A DNA stretch of 33,765 bases from Pseudomonadota bacterium (GTDB lineage Bacteria; Myxococcota_A; UBA9042). The stretch spans positions 1-33,765 of the forward strand of contig SXRM01000007.1 of NCBI GenBank assembly GCA_005792545.1, in the 5' to 3' direction. Below are positions 1 through 7,930 of this stretch, piece after piece (positions within the stretch are counted from its first letter, which is position 1; every line of letters starts with the position of its first letter). The position numbers were made by a program, and so were the translations under genes. The notes under the pieces are model-generated. The model was given only the letters and a program-made list of their open reading frames with translations, was not told where the DNA came from and did no database searches.

Positions 1-2
1 AG

Positions 3-74
3 CTGCTGCGCATCGAAGAAGAACTCGGCGCGTCGGCGGTCTACCCGGGCGCCCAGGCGCTGGCACGGCGATGA
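3..74 (+). CDS. 3' end of an unidentified CDS, truncated by the window edge
   Basis: An open frame entering from the left edge reads through to a TGA at 72-74, giving 23 C-terminal residues that end in GAQALARR. Its stop overlaps the ATG of the next gene in an ATGA arrangement, which is typical of translational coupling and supports this as a real gene end. The tail contains RIEEELGA followed by VYPG, but this is too short to assign a family. The product is unknown. Confidence 0.55.
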   Translation: MLRIEEELGASAVYPGAQALARR

Positions 75-499
75 GGACGATGAGGACCACGCGCCTTGCG
101 GTTCTGGGCCTTTGCGTCGCAGCCTGCGCGGCCTGCGGCAAGTCGGCCGACAAGCCCGCGACCAAGGGCGCGACGGGCGCGGCGTCCGCCGTTGGCCTGC
201 CGGGCGCTGCGACCGCAACCGCCGCAGACTTGCAAGCGGCCAAGGCGCGGGTTCTCAAGGCCGCCTTCGCGGTGCGCTGCCAACTGACTGGTTACGCGCC
301 ACCAGACGACAAAGTGTATGCGGCACATGGTTTTGCCGACGCGGCCGCTTTCGGGCACGCCCTGGACGAGGCTGCCAAGGCCGACCCCAAGTGGGCTGAG
401 ACCGCGCTCGCCAACCTGTACAGCCAGTCCTGTCCTGGTCAACGGGCCGGGGCGCCGGCCCCAGCGGCCACGCCTACTGCCAGCGAGGCCGCGCCTTGA
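71..499 (+). CDS. small lipoprotein of unknown function
   Basis: A 142-residue protein with an N-terminal signal of basic residues then LAVLGLCVAACAAC. The best lipobox is VAAC (Cys19), with Cys22 as alternative, so export and lipidation are expected. The mature part begins with an Ala/Lys/Thr-rich linker, has a folded-looking segment near residues 55-120 with two cysteines (in VRCQL and SQSCPG), and ends in a low-complexity Ala/Pro/Thr tail. The start overlaps the upstream stop (ATGA). A second in-frame ATG at 80 would remove three residues without changing the signal peptide. It is followed by two more lipoprotein genes with overlapping ends, so the three are probably co-transcribed. No family was recognised; the lipoprotein call is inferred from the signal sequence. 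Confidence 0.7.
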   Translation: MRTMRTTRLAVLGLCVAACAACGKSADKPATKGATGAASAVGLPGAATATAADLQAAKARVLKAAFAVRCQLTGYAPPDDKVYAAHGFADAAAFGHALDEAAKADPKWAETALANLYSQSCPGQRAGAPAPAATPTASEAAP

Positions 500-852
500 T
501 GCTGCGCCGCACCATTTTTTGCCTGCTCGTCTTGTTGGCGTGCGCCTGCTCGCCCGTCGTCGGCGATAAGTGCGAGCGCAACAGCCAATGCGGCACCACG
601 CTCACCTGCGACACCACCACGCCAGAGGGCTACTGCCTCAAAGTCGGTTGCCGCAAAGGCGAGTGTCCCCCCGAAGCCACCTGCGTCGATTTCGGCGGCG
701 ACGTGCGCTACTGCATGCGCGCCTGCGCGCCGGACAATGAGTGCCGCGACGGCCTCGCCTGCCGACCGGCGCCGCTGTGCGGCCCGGCCACCGCCACCTC
801 GCAGGCGCCGTGCAGCGAAGAGAGCCAGTCGTTTTGCGGCGTAGCCAAGTAA
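499..852 (+). CDS. cysteine-rich small lipoprotein
   Basis: A 117-residue protein starting at the ATG at 499, which overlaps the previous stop (TGATG). A TTG at 496 is also in frame but less likely. The N-terminus is MLRRTIFCLLVLLAC with lipobox LLAC (Cys15). The mature protein has more than a dozen cysteines in spaced pairs (CERNSQC, TLTC, GYC, KGECPPEATC), a pattern common in disulfide-rich myxobacterial surface lipoproteins. Such proteins are probably outer-membrane anchored and stabilised by disulfides. No enzymatic motif is visible. The 3' end overlaps the start proposed for the next gene by 19 bases, which supports an operon. Confidence 0.72.
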   Translation: MLRRTIFCLLVLLACACSPVVGDKCERNSQCGTTLTCDTTTPEGYCLKVGCRKGECPPEATCVDFGGDVRYCMRACAPDNECRDGLACRPAPLCGPATATSQAPCSEESQSFCGVAK

Positions 853-1445
853 TCGTCGGTGGTGTCCTCGCTGTCGCGCTGTTCGCGTGCAGCGGGCCGC
901 AGGTGTCGGACAGCGAGCCGCCCGCTGCCCAGCCGACGGGTCAGTCCGAGCGCCCCAAGGCCTCCGGTGCACGCAAAGTCAGCGGCGCCAAGCGCGTCGA
1001 CGCCAAGGCCGATCCGTGGGCGGGGGCGCTGGTGATTCCACGGCCGCGCTTGGACAAGGTGCTGTCGAACGGTCCCGGCTGGCTGCTCGGCCAGGTGCCG
1101 ATCGAGCCGGTGCGCGACACCAACAAGAAGTTCATCGGCTACCGCATCGTGTCGCTGTTCGGCGATGATCCGCAGGTGCTGCGGTTCGGGGTGCTGCCGG
1201 GCGATCGGCTGGTCAGCATCCAGGGTCAGAAGATCCTGGTGCCGACCGATCTGTTGCAGGTCTTTGGCAAGCTGCGCACCGACCGCATGATGCAGGTCAA
1301 GGTGGTGCGCGCGGGGCAAGAAAGGCTGTTTAGCTGGCCAATCCTTTTGCCCGGAGAACCGCTGCCGGGCACGGAGCCCGCGGCTGAGGCGACCGGCACC
1401 CAAGCACCTGCGGGCGAAGCGGAGCGCGACCCGGCGATACCCTGA
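834..1445 (+). CDS. lipoprotein with a GspC-like PDZ domain
   Basis: The reading frame is open from an ATG at 741, but its first part has no signal peptide and lies inside the previous gene. A TTG at 834 gives MRRSQ followed by a hydrophobic run ending LFAC (Cys19), a good lipoprotein signal, so 834 is chosen (203 residues). After a Pro/Ser/Lys linker, residues about 65-170 resemble the C-terminal region of type II secretion protein GspC: an IPRPRLDKVLSNG segment, then GYRIVSLFGDD, then the PDZ carboxylate-loop-like LPGDRLVSIQGQKI. In GspC this region contacts the secretin, although GspC is normally a bitopic inner-membrane protein, so lipid anchoring would be unusual. The role here is unproven. 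The stop lies 6 bases from the stop of the convergent gene. Confidence 0.65.
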   Translation: MRRSQVIVGGVLAVALFACSGPQVSDSEPPAAQPTGQSERPKASGARKVSGAKRVDAKADPWAGALVIPRPRLDKVLSNGPGWLLGQVPIEPVRDTNKKFIGYRIVSLFGDDPQVLRFGVLPGDRLVSIQGQKILVPTDLLQVFGKLRTDRMMQVKVVRAGQERLFSWPILLPGEPLPGTEPAAEATGTQAPAGEAERDPAIP

Positions 1446-1451
1446 TCGCCG

Positions 1452-2240
1452 TCAGCCGCCGGTCTTGGTCGCCGGACTCGGAGCGTCCACTGGCTTGTCT
1501 TCCGGCGCGGGCTTGAGGCCCACCGGCGGCTTGCTGTCTTTGGCGACGCCGCGCCAGCCGTCCAGACCCTGCACCTGCATCACTTTGCCGTTGGCGTCGC
1601 GCAGCACCCACACGGCGACCTTGTCGCCTTTGAGCCAGGTCTTGGCGTAGCGCACGCCTTTGCTGTCAACCAGCGCCTCGACCGTTCGGTGCAGCGTGCC
1701 GTAGGTAGCGTTGTCCACCCGCACGAAGCTGAACGAGTCTTTGTCGGCCATGCGCTCTTGCGCCACCACCACCAGCGCCGGCAGCCGCTCGTCGAGCACC
1801 ACCAATGGCTGGCTGGCCTTGACGTCGGTGACCTTTGGCTTGGGCTTCTTGCCCTCGAACGCGGCCTCGGTCACGGCGATCCGCCACTGACCATTGAAGT
1901 TGAACAGCTTGGTGCTCTGGGTGGCACCGGTCACGTCGATCCAGCGGTCAAAGGACTGCACTTCGCCCGTCGGCGTCAGCTGCAGGTGGGTGCGCTGCTT
2001 GAAGCCCTTCCAGCTCTTGGCGACCTTGTCTTGCAGCTGGGCCTCAGTCGAAAAGTAGTTGGCCTCCGCGCCCTTGGCGCTGCGCAGCGTCTCGGTGCCC
2101 ACGGCCTTGTCGTTCAGGAACACCTGCAGCTCGAGGCGCGGTTTGACGACTTCGGGCGCCTGAGCGCGGGCGACTGGCGGGGCGATGAACACCGCCGCGC
2201 CGGCTAAAGCGAGCAACAGACGGTTGGGCAAGGTCGACAT
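1452..2240 (-). CDS. exported protein of unknown function
   Basis: The ATG at 2240 is chosen because it places a clean Sec signal peptide at the N-terminus (MSTLPNRLLLALAGAAVF, cleavage expected after ARA). The frame extends upstream to 2285 but those residues are Arg-rich and not signal-like. The 262-residue precursor has a central region rich in beta-type alternation (residues about 30-225) with repeated short strands such as LQVFLND, THLQLTP and KVAVWVLRD, and a Pro/Lys tail. It resembles periplasmic beta-rich domain proteins that process or bind lipid or sugar, but no named family is recognised. It is separated by about 70 bases from the upstream lipoprotein gene on the same strand, so it may be the last gene of that operon. 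Confidence 0.6.
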   Translation of the reverse strand: MSTLPNRLLLALAGAAVFIAPPVARAQAPEVVKPRLELQVFLNDKAVGTETLRSAKGAEANYFSTEAQLQDKVAKSWKGFKQRTHLQLTPTGEVQSFDRWIDVTGATQSTKLFNFNGQWRIAVTEAAFEGKKPKPKVTDVKASQPLVVLDERLPALVVVAQERMADKDSFSFVRVDNATYGTLHRTVEALVDSKGVRYAKTWLKGDKVAVWVLRDANGKVMQVQGLDGWRGVAKDSKPPVGLKPAPEDKPVDAPSPATKTGG

Positions 2241-2311
2241 GGCTACACCCGGAGGTCGTCGCAGTGAGCGGCGCCGCGCGATCATGCCCCAAGTGCCTGA
2301 CTTTGCCAGTT

Positions 2312-2758
2312 TCAGGTGCGCGAGGCCGGCTCGGGCGCGGGCACCACCGGCGGCGGCGGCGGCGGCAAGGGCTCAACGATCCGGGTTACGTCGACCTTCA
2401 ACGCGTAGGCGCCGGTTGCCGTGCGTAGGATGTCGCGCTCAAGCGTGCCCTCGACCACGACTGGCACCGGCAAGGCGTCGCCGGTCGACGAGCCGAGAAA
2501 GTCGATCCACCCCGCCAGGGCTTCGGCGTCGGCGCCGCCGAGTTCAGCGCGCCACCAGCGCTGGCCGACTCGCACCTCAAACGGCGGGCAGTTGCATAGC
2601 GCCGGGTTGAAGCGCAGCTGCGGGGGGTGTTTGCGCGCCAGGTCCAGTTGCTGGTCCAGGCTGTGGCGCACTGGATTGGCAACGACTGCCGGCGCCTGCA
2701 CCGGCCCGCAGCTGGCACCTAGTAGCGCAAGCAGAGCCCACTCAGCGCGCCACGCCAT
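2312..2758 (-). CDS. small lipoprotein of unknown function
   Basis: A 148-residue protein whose N-terminus has a short signal ending LLGASC (Cys17), a plausible lipobox. The mature part contains RFNPALCNCPPFEV, then a Trp-rich RVGQRWWRAELGG segment, and ends with a run of seven prolines and a Pro/Ala/Glu tail. The CNCPPFEV element and the valine-rich strands near residues 95-130 suggest a small beta domain. The gene overlaps the 3' end of the upstream UbiA-family gene by 17 bases, indicating co-transcription with it. No function can be assigned. Confidence 0.62.
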   Translation of the reverse strand: MAWRAEWALLALLGASCGPVQAPAVVANPVRHSLDQQLDLARKHPPQLRFNPALCNCPPFEVRVGQRWWRAELGGADAEALAGWIDFLGSSTGDALPVPVVVEGTLERDILRTATGAYALKVDVTRIVEPLPPPPPPVVPAPEPASRT

Positions 2759-3692
2759 AGATCACCAGCACTACGGCGATGCCGCCCAATAGGCCGTTGC
2801 CCAAAAAAATGGGGTCGCGCAGCATCCGCTCGGTCGGGCTCTGCGCTGTGGTGTGGTCGTCGAGCAGCTGATAGAAGCGCCACAGCCCGAACAGCGCAAA
2901 CGGCAAGGTGAACAGCAGACGATCGGTGCCAAAGCGCGCGATCGTCGCTGGGTCGCGGGCATACAGCGCATAAGCGCCCGCGGCCAGTGCGGCCAGGACT
3001 CCGAGTGCGAAATTGAGGTGCTCGATGCGGTAGTGCTCGAGCGCCGCCCGATGTTCGGCGTCGCTGGTCATCAGCTCGTGCTTGCGCTTGCCGAGCGCCA
3101 GGAACAGCGCCAGCAGCACCGTGCACGCGATGAGCCACGCCGACAGGTGCACCCGCGCGGCCTCGCCGCCCGCCAGCGCGCGCAGCAGGAACCCGCAGCT
3201 GATGACCACCGCGTCCACGTAGGCGATGCGCTTGAGGCCCCGAGAGTAGGCCACGTTCATGGCAAAGTAGCCGCCCTGGATCGCTGCGACTTGCGCCCCC
3301 ACTGCAAGCGCCAGCGTCAGGGCCGCAACCAGCAAAACCGCAAACGCCGCCCACGCCTGGTTGATTGGCAGCGCGCCCGCAGCGATCGGTCGCAGGCGCT
3401 TGACAGGGTGGGCGCGATCAGCCTGTACATCGTGGAGATCATTTAGCAAATAGGTTGCGCTCGACCCCAGGCAGAACGCCAGGATCGCCAGCCCCACCCG
3501 CACGACCACGTCTGCGTCCAGTTCGCCCCTGCGCAGCAACTCCGGCCCGGCAAACAAGAGCGGCGCCAGCACAAAGGTGTTCTTGACCCACTGGTGCGGC
3601 CGCATCGCGCGCAGCAGCACCACCCACCGGGCAGGGTTGACCGCTGCCGCCGGCGGCACGGGCGCGCTCGAGGGTGGCGCGACGTCGGTCAT
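2742..3692 (-). CDS. UbiA-family prenyltransferase (decaprenyl-phosphate phosphoribosyltransferase-like)
   Basis: A 316-residue integral membrane protein with about eight to nine hydrophobic segments. Residues 31-38 are RPHQWVKN, and residues 84-92 contain the metal/diphosphate motif NDxxDxxxD followed by RAHPVKRLRPIAAG. A second conserved region reads YVDAVVISCGFLLRALAG and a loop contains GKRKHEL. This combination is typical of the UbiA subgroup that includes decaprenyl-phosphate 5-phosphoribosyltransferase, which joins phosphoribose from PRPP to a polyprenyl phosphate at the inner membrane. In that subgroup the product feeds arabinose-containing or other glycan synthesis. The subgroup call is by motif recall; the exact acceptor and donor are not proven. 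It overlaps the upstream lipoprotein gene by 4 bases and the downstream one by 17. Confidence 0.8.
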   Translation of the reverse strand: MTDVAPPSSAPVPPAAAVNPARWVVLLRAMRPHQWVKNTFVLAPLLFAGPELLRRGELDADVVVRVGLAILAFCLGSSATYLLNDLHDVQADRAHPVKRLRPIAAGALPINQAWAAFAVLLVAALTLALAVGAQVAAIQGGYFAMNVAYSRGLKRIAYVDAVVISCGFLLRALAGGEAARVHLSAWLIACTVLLALFLALGKRKHELMTSDAEHRAALEHYRIEHLNFALGVLAALAAGAYALYARDPATIARFGTDRLLFTLPFALFGLWRFYQLLDDHTTAQSPTERMLRDPIFLGNGLLGGIAVVLVIYGVAR

Positions 3693-4318
3693 GGGCTGGC
3701 GGGGGTGGTCGCGGCAGGTGCGTCGCGACCTGTCGGCGTCACGGACTCAGCCAACCGGGCGCCATCGAGGCGCAGTTGGCGGTCGTGGCGTTTGTAATAG
3801 TCCGCAAGCTGCGCGCGGTAGTCGGCGACTGCGCTCTGCAGGCCCGTGCGGATCTCGTCAAAGCGGTGCAGACCCTGCGCGTCGGAGAGGCCGCGCTCGA
3901 AATCGGCGATCTCGTCGCGGGCGCGGCGGTAGGCTTCGGTCAGTTTGCCGTGCACGCCCTTCAACTCTGGCGTGGTGGTCGGAATCGCTTCGAGCTTGTG
4001 CACGAACAAGTCCATCGCCGGCAGCACGCGGGTGCGCAAGGCGGCCTTGTAGTCCGGCAGGTTGGTAGACGCATTGGCCGCGGCAAAAGCGTCAAGCACC
4101 TCTTTGTGGGCCGTGTTGGCGCTGGCCGAGGCCGCCGAGTACTGCTCGATGGCGGTCGCCACCTTGGCATGGGCTTCGCGGGCCGCGCGCTCCTTGCGGG
4201 CTTTCTCACAGCCGGGCAGGCCGCCGAGCGCGCACACGGCCAGCAAGGCCGCGACGGCAACGGCGCGCGCGGGACGCAGCGGGGTCGCCGGGCTGACAGG
4301 GGCGCGGTGGGGTGTCAT
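3689..4318 (-). CDS. coiled-coil lipoprotein of unknown function
   Basis: A 209-residue precursor with a signal peptide ending GGLPGC (lipobox LPGC). The mature part is dominated by helical heptad-like sequence: an Ala/Lys/Glu-rich stretch (EKARKERAAREAHAK), then further long helices around residues 60-180, and a disordered Thr/Pro/Ala tail. It has no cysteine other than the lipid anchor. The protein probably sits in the periplasm as a helical bundle or coiled coil. The start is the ATG at 4318, which is the first gene of the leftward operon; its 3' end overlaps the UbiA-family gene by an ATGA-type 4-base overlap. Function is unknown. Confidence 0.66.
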   Translation of the reverse strand: MTPHRAPVSPATPLRPARAVAVAALLAVCALGGLPGCEKARKERAAREAHAKVATAIEQYSAASASANTAHKEVLDAFAAANASTNLPDYKAALRTRVLPAMDLFVHKLEAIPTTTPELKGVHGKLTEAYRRARDEIADFERGLSDAQGLHRFDEIRTGLQSAVADYRAQLADYYKRHDRQLRLDGARLAESVTPTGRDAPAATTPASP

Positions 4319-4636
4319 GGTGTGGCGTGGCGCTTGCGGCCGCGGCCCGGCGCGGTGCGGGCGGCAGTTTGGCGAAGATGCGGATCGGGCGCAAGCTGCG
4401 GCTGCCAGGTGCGGAATTCAGGCAGCAGCGGCTGATCGCGCAACAGCGCTTCGGCCACACGTCAGCGACGGTTGCCAGCCGTGATAGCGGGCTGAGACGC
4501 CAGCTGAGCTGTCGGCCACAAAACCGGACCAATTTGGTCTGGTTTGCCCCGCCCCAGGTGCGGTCCCGTGCAACATCTGCCACAATGCTCAGGCGCTGCC
4601 GGCCAGCCCCCGCCGCGCGCGCCGGCATCCGCATCG
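4319..4636. promoter_or_regulatory. divergent intergenic region between the leftward lipoprotein operon and the radical SAM operon
   Basis: This 318-base gap separates genes transcribed in opposite directions and therefore should hold promoters for both. No convincing coding sequence was found; the frame of the radical SAM gene is open upstream to 4544 but reads Pro/Ala/Arg-rich residues unlike a protein start. No promoter with good -35 and -10 boxes could be fixed by eye. The most distinct signal is the palindrome at 4521-4545, listed separately. Confidence 0.5.
4521..4545. promoter_or_regulatory. operator-like palindrome upstream of the radical SAM operon
   Basis: Two 12-base arms, AAACCGGACCAA and TTGGTCTGGTTT, flank a single central T; they are inverted complements with one mismatched pair. 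The centre is AT-rich inside GC-rich surroundings. It lies 91 bases before the ATG at 4637, in the divergent region. The size and symmetry fit a homodimeric transcription-factor site, but a stem-loop in RNA is an alternative. No regulator gene lies next to it in this window. Confidence 0.4.
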
Positions 4637-6604
4637 ATGACACCAAACGCTACCGCACCCGGCCTTGTGGTCGAAGGCATTGACGTCGACCAGTTGGTGC
4701 GCGACGGCATCTTGAACCGCGACGAGGCCGAGGCCTTGCGCCTGAGCCACCAGGCCGAGACCGGCACCGCGCGCCTCGAAGCCTTGCCGTCCACCGCCGG
4801 CGACACCTCGAGCGAAAACAAGGATCTGGTCAAAGAGGCCGCGGCCCACCACAAGCGCCACTGGGTGCGGGTGACGCGGCTATGCAACCAGCGCTGCACC
4901 TTCTGCCTGGACTCGATGAACCAGGATGGCACCATGATCGACGTCGAGTCGCTCAAGGCCTACATCCTGCTCGGCCGCAAGCTCGGTCGCCAGCGCCTGA
5001 TCCTGTCGGGCGGCGAAGCCAGCGTGCACCCAAAATATGTTGACCTCATCCGCTACGGTCGCCAGGTCGGCTACGAGTGGATCCAGACCGTGACCAACGG
5101 GATGATGTTCAGCTACCAGCGGTTTGCCAAGGCCGCCGCAGACGCGGGCCTGAACGAGGCCACGGTGTCGATGCACGGCCACACGGCGCACCTGCACGAC
5201 AAGCTGACCGGCACGCCCGGCGCGTTCGTGACCGGCATCAAGGGCATGCAAAACCTGCAAGCGACTGGCAAGGTGGTCGTCAACGTCGACGTGGTCATCA
5301 ACAAGCAGAACTACAAGGTCCTGCCCGACATCATCTCGTACTACTACAACAACCTGAACATCCGCGAATTTGACCTCTTGCACATCGTGCCGTTCGGTCG
5401 CGGCTTTGACGAGCATCGCCACTCACTGTTCTTCGACTTGAATGACGCGGTGCCGTACTTTCGCAAAGCGTTCGCATGGGCCGACAAGCCCGATCTGTAC
5501 CTGTGGACCAACCGGCTGCCGGTCACCTACTTGGAGGGTGCCGAACGCCTGATCCAAGACCCGCACAAGCTGCTCAGCGAATTCGACGGCGGCCGCCACA
5601 ACTTCGAGGGCTACTTGAAGCGCGGGCTCAAGCCCGACTGCCACGGCGAGCGCTGCGACTACTGCTTTTTGGACGGGCCGTGCCGGCAGACGATGTTCCC
5701 GTACCGCGAAGCGCTGGTGGCCGGGCAGTTCGCGACCGTGCGCCGCAAGGCCGTGCAGGTCTGGGCCGGTACGCCGGCACGCGATCACTTTGAGCGGCAG
5801 ACTGCCGAGCGCGTGGTGCTGGTCGCAGATTCGGCGCCGCAGGCCTTGGCTGCTTTGCCCGAATTGGGCTTTGCCGACGCCGCTTTGACGCTGGCGTTGC
5901 CGCAGGTGGCGCAGGTTGCCGCGTTCGTGGCGGCTTCGCCGCGGCCGGTGGCGCGCTGCCTGGTGGCCGGTGCGGCCGATTTGGCGGCGGCGCTCGGGGG
6001 CGCGGTGCCGGCGTCGACCACCATCGAAGTGGCTCTGGATCGGCCGGTGGCCGCGTGGCTGATCGCCAATCCTGCGCTGTGGACCAGTGCCAAAGACCGC
6101 CTCGTCGCGGCGCTGCCCAACCACGACGTGCTATCGGCGAGCAAGGCCAATGACCCGGAGCCGGCGACGCTGCGACAGCTGGCGCAACTGGGCGTGCGCC
6201 TCAAGAACGTGCCCAAGTGCATGGCAGGCGCTGAGGTCGAGGCCGGCGACCACGGGGTGCTCGACGCGGCGATGTTAGACGCGGCCGGCGATCTGGATCT
6301 CGACAAATACGTCGCGCACTACACGACCCACGAGTACTACGCCAAAAGCGTGCGCTGCGGGCTGTGCGCCGAAGCGGACCGCTGTCGCGGGCTGCACATC
6401 AGCTACGTGCGCAACGTCGGCCTGGGCGCGCTGGTGCCGCTCGATGCCAGCGGCCAACCGGTGCCCGAAGCCGGCAGCTTTGATCAGCTGACCGAGCGCC
6501 TGAACAAGGCCAACGCCGCCCGCCCCAAGCGCGATCAGCAAAAGCTGTTCGGCGTGCACAAGCCGGTCGCGGCCGTCGCCGAACTGTCGATCGGCCAGCC
6601 GTAG
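4637..6604 (+). CDS. radical SAM protein with two extra C-terminal cysteine clusters (Hxs-like locus, enzyme A)
   Basis: The ATG at 4637 is preferred over upstream in-frame starts because the upstream residues are low-complexity; this gives 655 residues. The radical SAM motif CNQRCTFC places cysteines at 83, 87 and 90, and LSGGEAS is the Gly-rich SAM-binding element. The barrel continues to about residue 300. Two further cysteine groups follow: C335, C340, C343 and C349 (CHGERCDYCFLDGPC) and C528 with C574, C577 and C583 (RCGLCAEADRC). These resemble SPASM/Twitch-type auxiliary Fe-S sites, which in known enzymes help bind peptide substrates. The region between, about 400-520, is Ala/Leu-rich and not recognised. 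It is the first gene of a rightward run containing HxsB and HxsD-like proteins, so a role in peptide or protein modification is inferred. The substrate is unknown. Confidence 0.8.
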   Translation: MTPNATAPGLVVEGIDVDQLVRDGILNRDEAEALRLSHQAETGTARLEALPSTAGDTSSENKDLVKEAAAHHKRHWVRVTRLCNQRCTFCLDSMNQDGTMIDVESLKAYILLGRKLGRQRLILSGGEASVHPKYVDLIRYGRQVGYEWIQTVTNGMMFSYQRFAKAAADAGLNEATVSMHGHTAHLHDKLTGTPGAFVTGIKGMQNLQATGKVVVNVDVVINKQNYKVLPDIISYYYNNLNIREFDLLHIVPFGRGFDEHRHSLFFDLNDAVPYFRKAFAWADKPDLYLWTNRLPVTYLEGAERLIQDPHKLLSEFDGGRHNFEGYLKRGLKPDCHGERCDYCFLDGPCRQTMFPYREALVAGQFATVRRKAVQVWAGTPARDHFERQTAERVVLVADSAPQALAALPELGFADAALTLALPQVAQVAAFVAASPRPVARCLVAGAADLAAALGGAVPASTTIEVALDRPVAAWLIANPALWTSAKDRLVAALPNHDVLSASKANDPEPATLRQLAQLGVRLKNVPKCMAGAEVEAGDHGVLDAAMLDAAGDLDLDKYVAHYTTHEYYAKSVRCGLCAEADRCRGLHISYVRNVGLGALVPLDASGQPVPEAGSFDQLTERLNKANAARPKRDQQKLFGVHKPVAAVAELSIGQP

Positions 6605-6623
6605 GCGCAAGGACAGCACCGCC

Positions 6624-7889
6624 ATGGCCAACATCGGCTACATCCAGATGGTGCGGCACTGCAACCAGAACTGCGGGTTCTGCAGCAATCCCGAGACGCC
6701 ATTCTTCTACGACCTCGATCAGGTGCGCACGATCGTCGCCGATTTTGTGCAGCGCGACTACTTCGGCGTCATCCTGACCGGCGGCGAGCCGACGCTGTCG
6801 CCGGTGCTGCCGCAGGCCATCCGCCACGCCCGCGAAAATGGCCTGCATGTGCGCATGATCACCAACGGCCAGAAGCTGGCCGATTGGGATTACTGTGAGT
6901 CGCTGTGGAAGGCCGGCCTGCAGCACGTGCATGTCAGCATCCACAGCTACAAGCACAAGCTCGAGGACTTCTTGACCGGCACGCCCGGCTCTTTGGCCTG
7001 GGCCGAAAAGGCGTTGGAGAACCTGGGCAAGACCGACATCACCGTCAACATCAACACGGTGATCAACCGCTACAACTGCGACCACCTGCACGAGACGATC
7101 GACTGGTTCATCGAGCGCTTTCCCTTCATCCGCCACTTCGTGTGGAACAACCTCGACCCTTCGATCGGCCGCGCCACGACCAACAACTACTTCACCGCGA
7201 GGCTGGGCCAGATCGAGGTCAGTCTGCACAAGGCAATGCGACGGCTGCACGAGACCGGTCGCGGCTTTCGGGTCGAGCGTGTGCCGCTGTGCTACATGAC
7301 CGAGTTCGCGCACTGCTCGACCGAGACGCGCAAGATCGTCAAAAGCGAAGAGCGCATCGTGCACTTCCTCGACAACAAGGGCACGGTGCGCCAGACCGAG
7401 TGGGGGCACCTGTACGCGCCAGTGTGCGACGGGTGCTCGTTGCGAGCGATCTGCGGTGGGCTTTTTGATCGCGGCGACGCCTACGACCCGGCCGAATTGT
7501 CGCCGGTATTTGCCGATGCCCGGCCGATCGTGCAGCGCATTGTCACCGATTTGCAGAGCGACCCGGCGTGGCGGCTGGCCAAGTTCAAGAACCTGGCGAC
7601 CTTGCCTGCGGCCCACCAGGGCAAGAGCGAACCCGGGGCCCACCGCGCCGGCAAGGTGCAGGCGCCGACCGGTGACAAGCTGGTCGAACCGACGCTCGAC
7701 CCCAAGCGCCGCACCGACCCGACCGCGCGCGACTGGACGCCCGGCGCCGACTGGCACCCAGCGGACGACGAAGACGACGTCGACCCGGGGCTGGCGGTGC
7801 CGCCGCTGCCGGCGACCCAGGTTGCCGTCGCCACTGAAAAACTGACGCTCGCCGCCGGCGCGCTTGAATCCGTCGGCCGGGCGCAGTAA
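6624..7889 (+). CDS. radical SAM protein in the position of HxsC (Hxs-like locus, enzyme B)
   Basis: A 421-residue protein with a good ribosome site (AAGGA at 6609-6613) before the ATG at 6624. The [4Fe-4S] motif is at the extreme N-terminus: CNQNCGFC with C13, C17 and C20, followed by LTGGEPTLS. A C-terminal group C268, C271 and C277 (VCDGCSLRAICGG) and a PLCYM segment are laid out as in HxsC-type maturases, but overall similarity to HxsC could not be measured. Enzymes A and B share a segment around LTGTPG(A/S) and NVxxVINxxNxxxL, suggesting they are related. Residues from about 325 on form a Pro/Thr/Asp-rich tail with an acidic DDEDDVDPG patch, probably disordered. It lies 19 bases after enzyme A and 41 bases before the HxsD-like gene. 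Predicted cytoplasmic. Confidence 0.78.
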   Translation: MANIGYIQMVRHCNQNCGFCSNPETPFFYDLDQVRTIVADFVQRDYFGVILTGGEPTLSPVLPQAIRHARENGLHVRMITNGQKLADWDYCESLWKAGLQHVHVSIHSYKHKLEDFLTGTPGSLAWAEKALENLGKTDITVNINTVINRYNCDHLHETIDWFIERFPFIRHFVWNNLDPSIGRATTNNYFTARLGQIEVSLHKAMRRLHETGRGFRVERVPLCYMTEFAHCSTETRKIVKSEERIVHFLDNKGTVRQTEWGHLYAPVCDGCSLRAICGGLFDRGDAYDPAELSPVFADARPIVQRIVTDLQSDPAWRLAKFKNLATLPAAHQGKSEPGAHRAGKVQAPTGDKLVEPTLDPKRRTDPTARDWTPGADWHPADDEDDVDPGLAVPPLPATQVAVATEKLTLAAGALESVGRAQ

Positions 7890-7930
7890 AAGCCCGCCAC
7901 CCCGCCCGCGCCGCGCTGGAGTCCACGACC

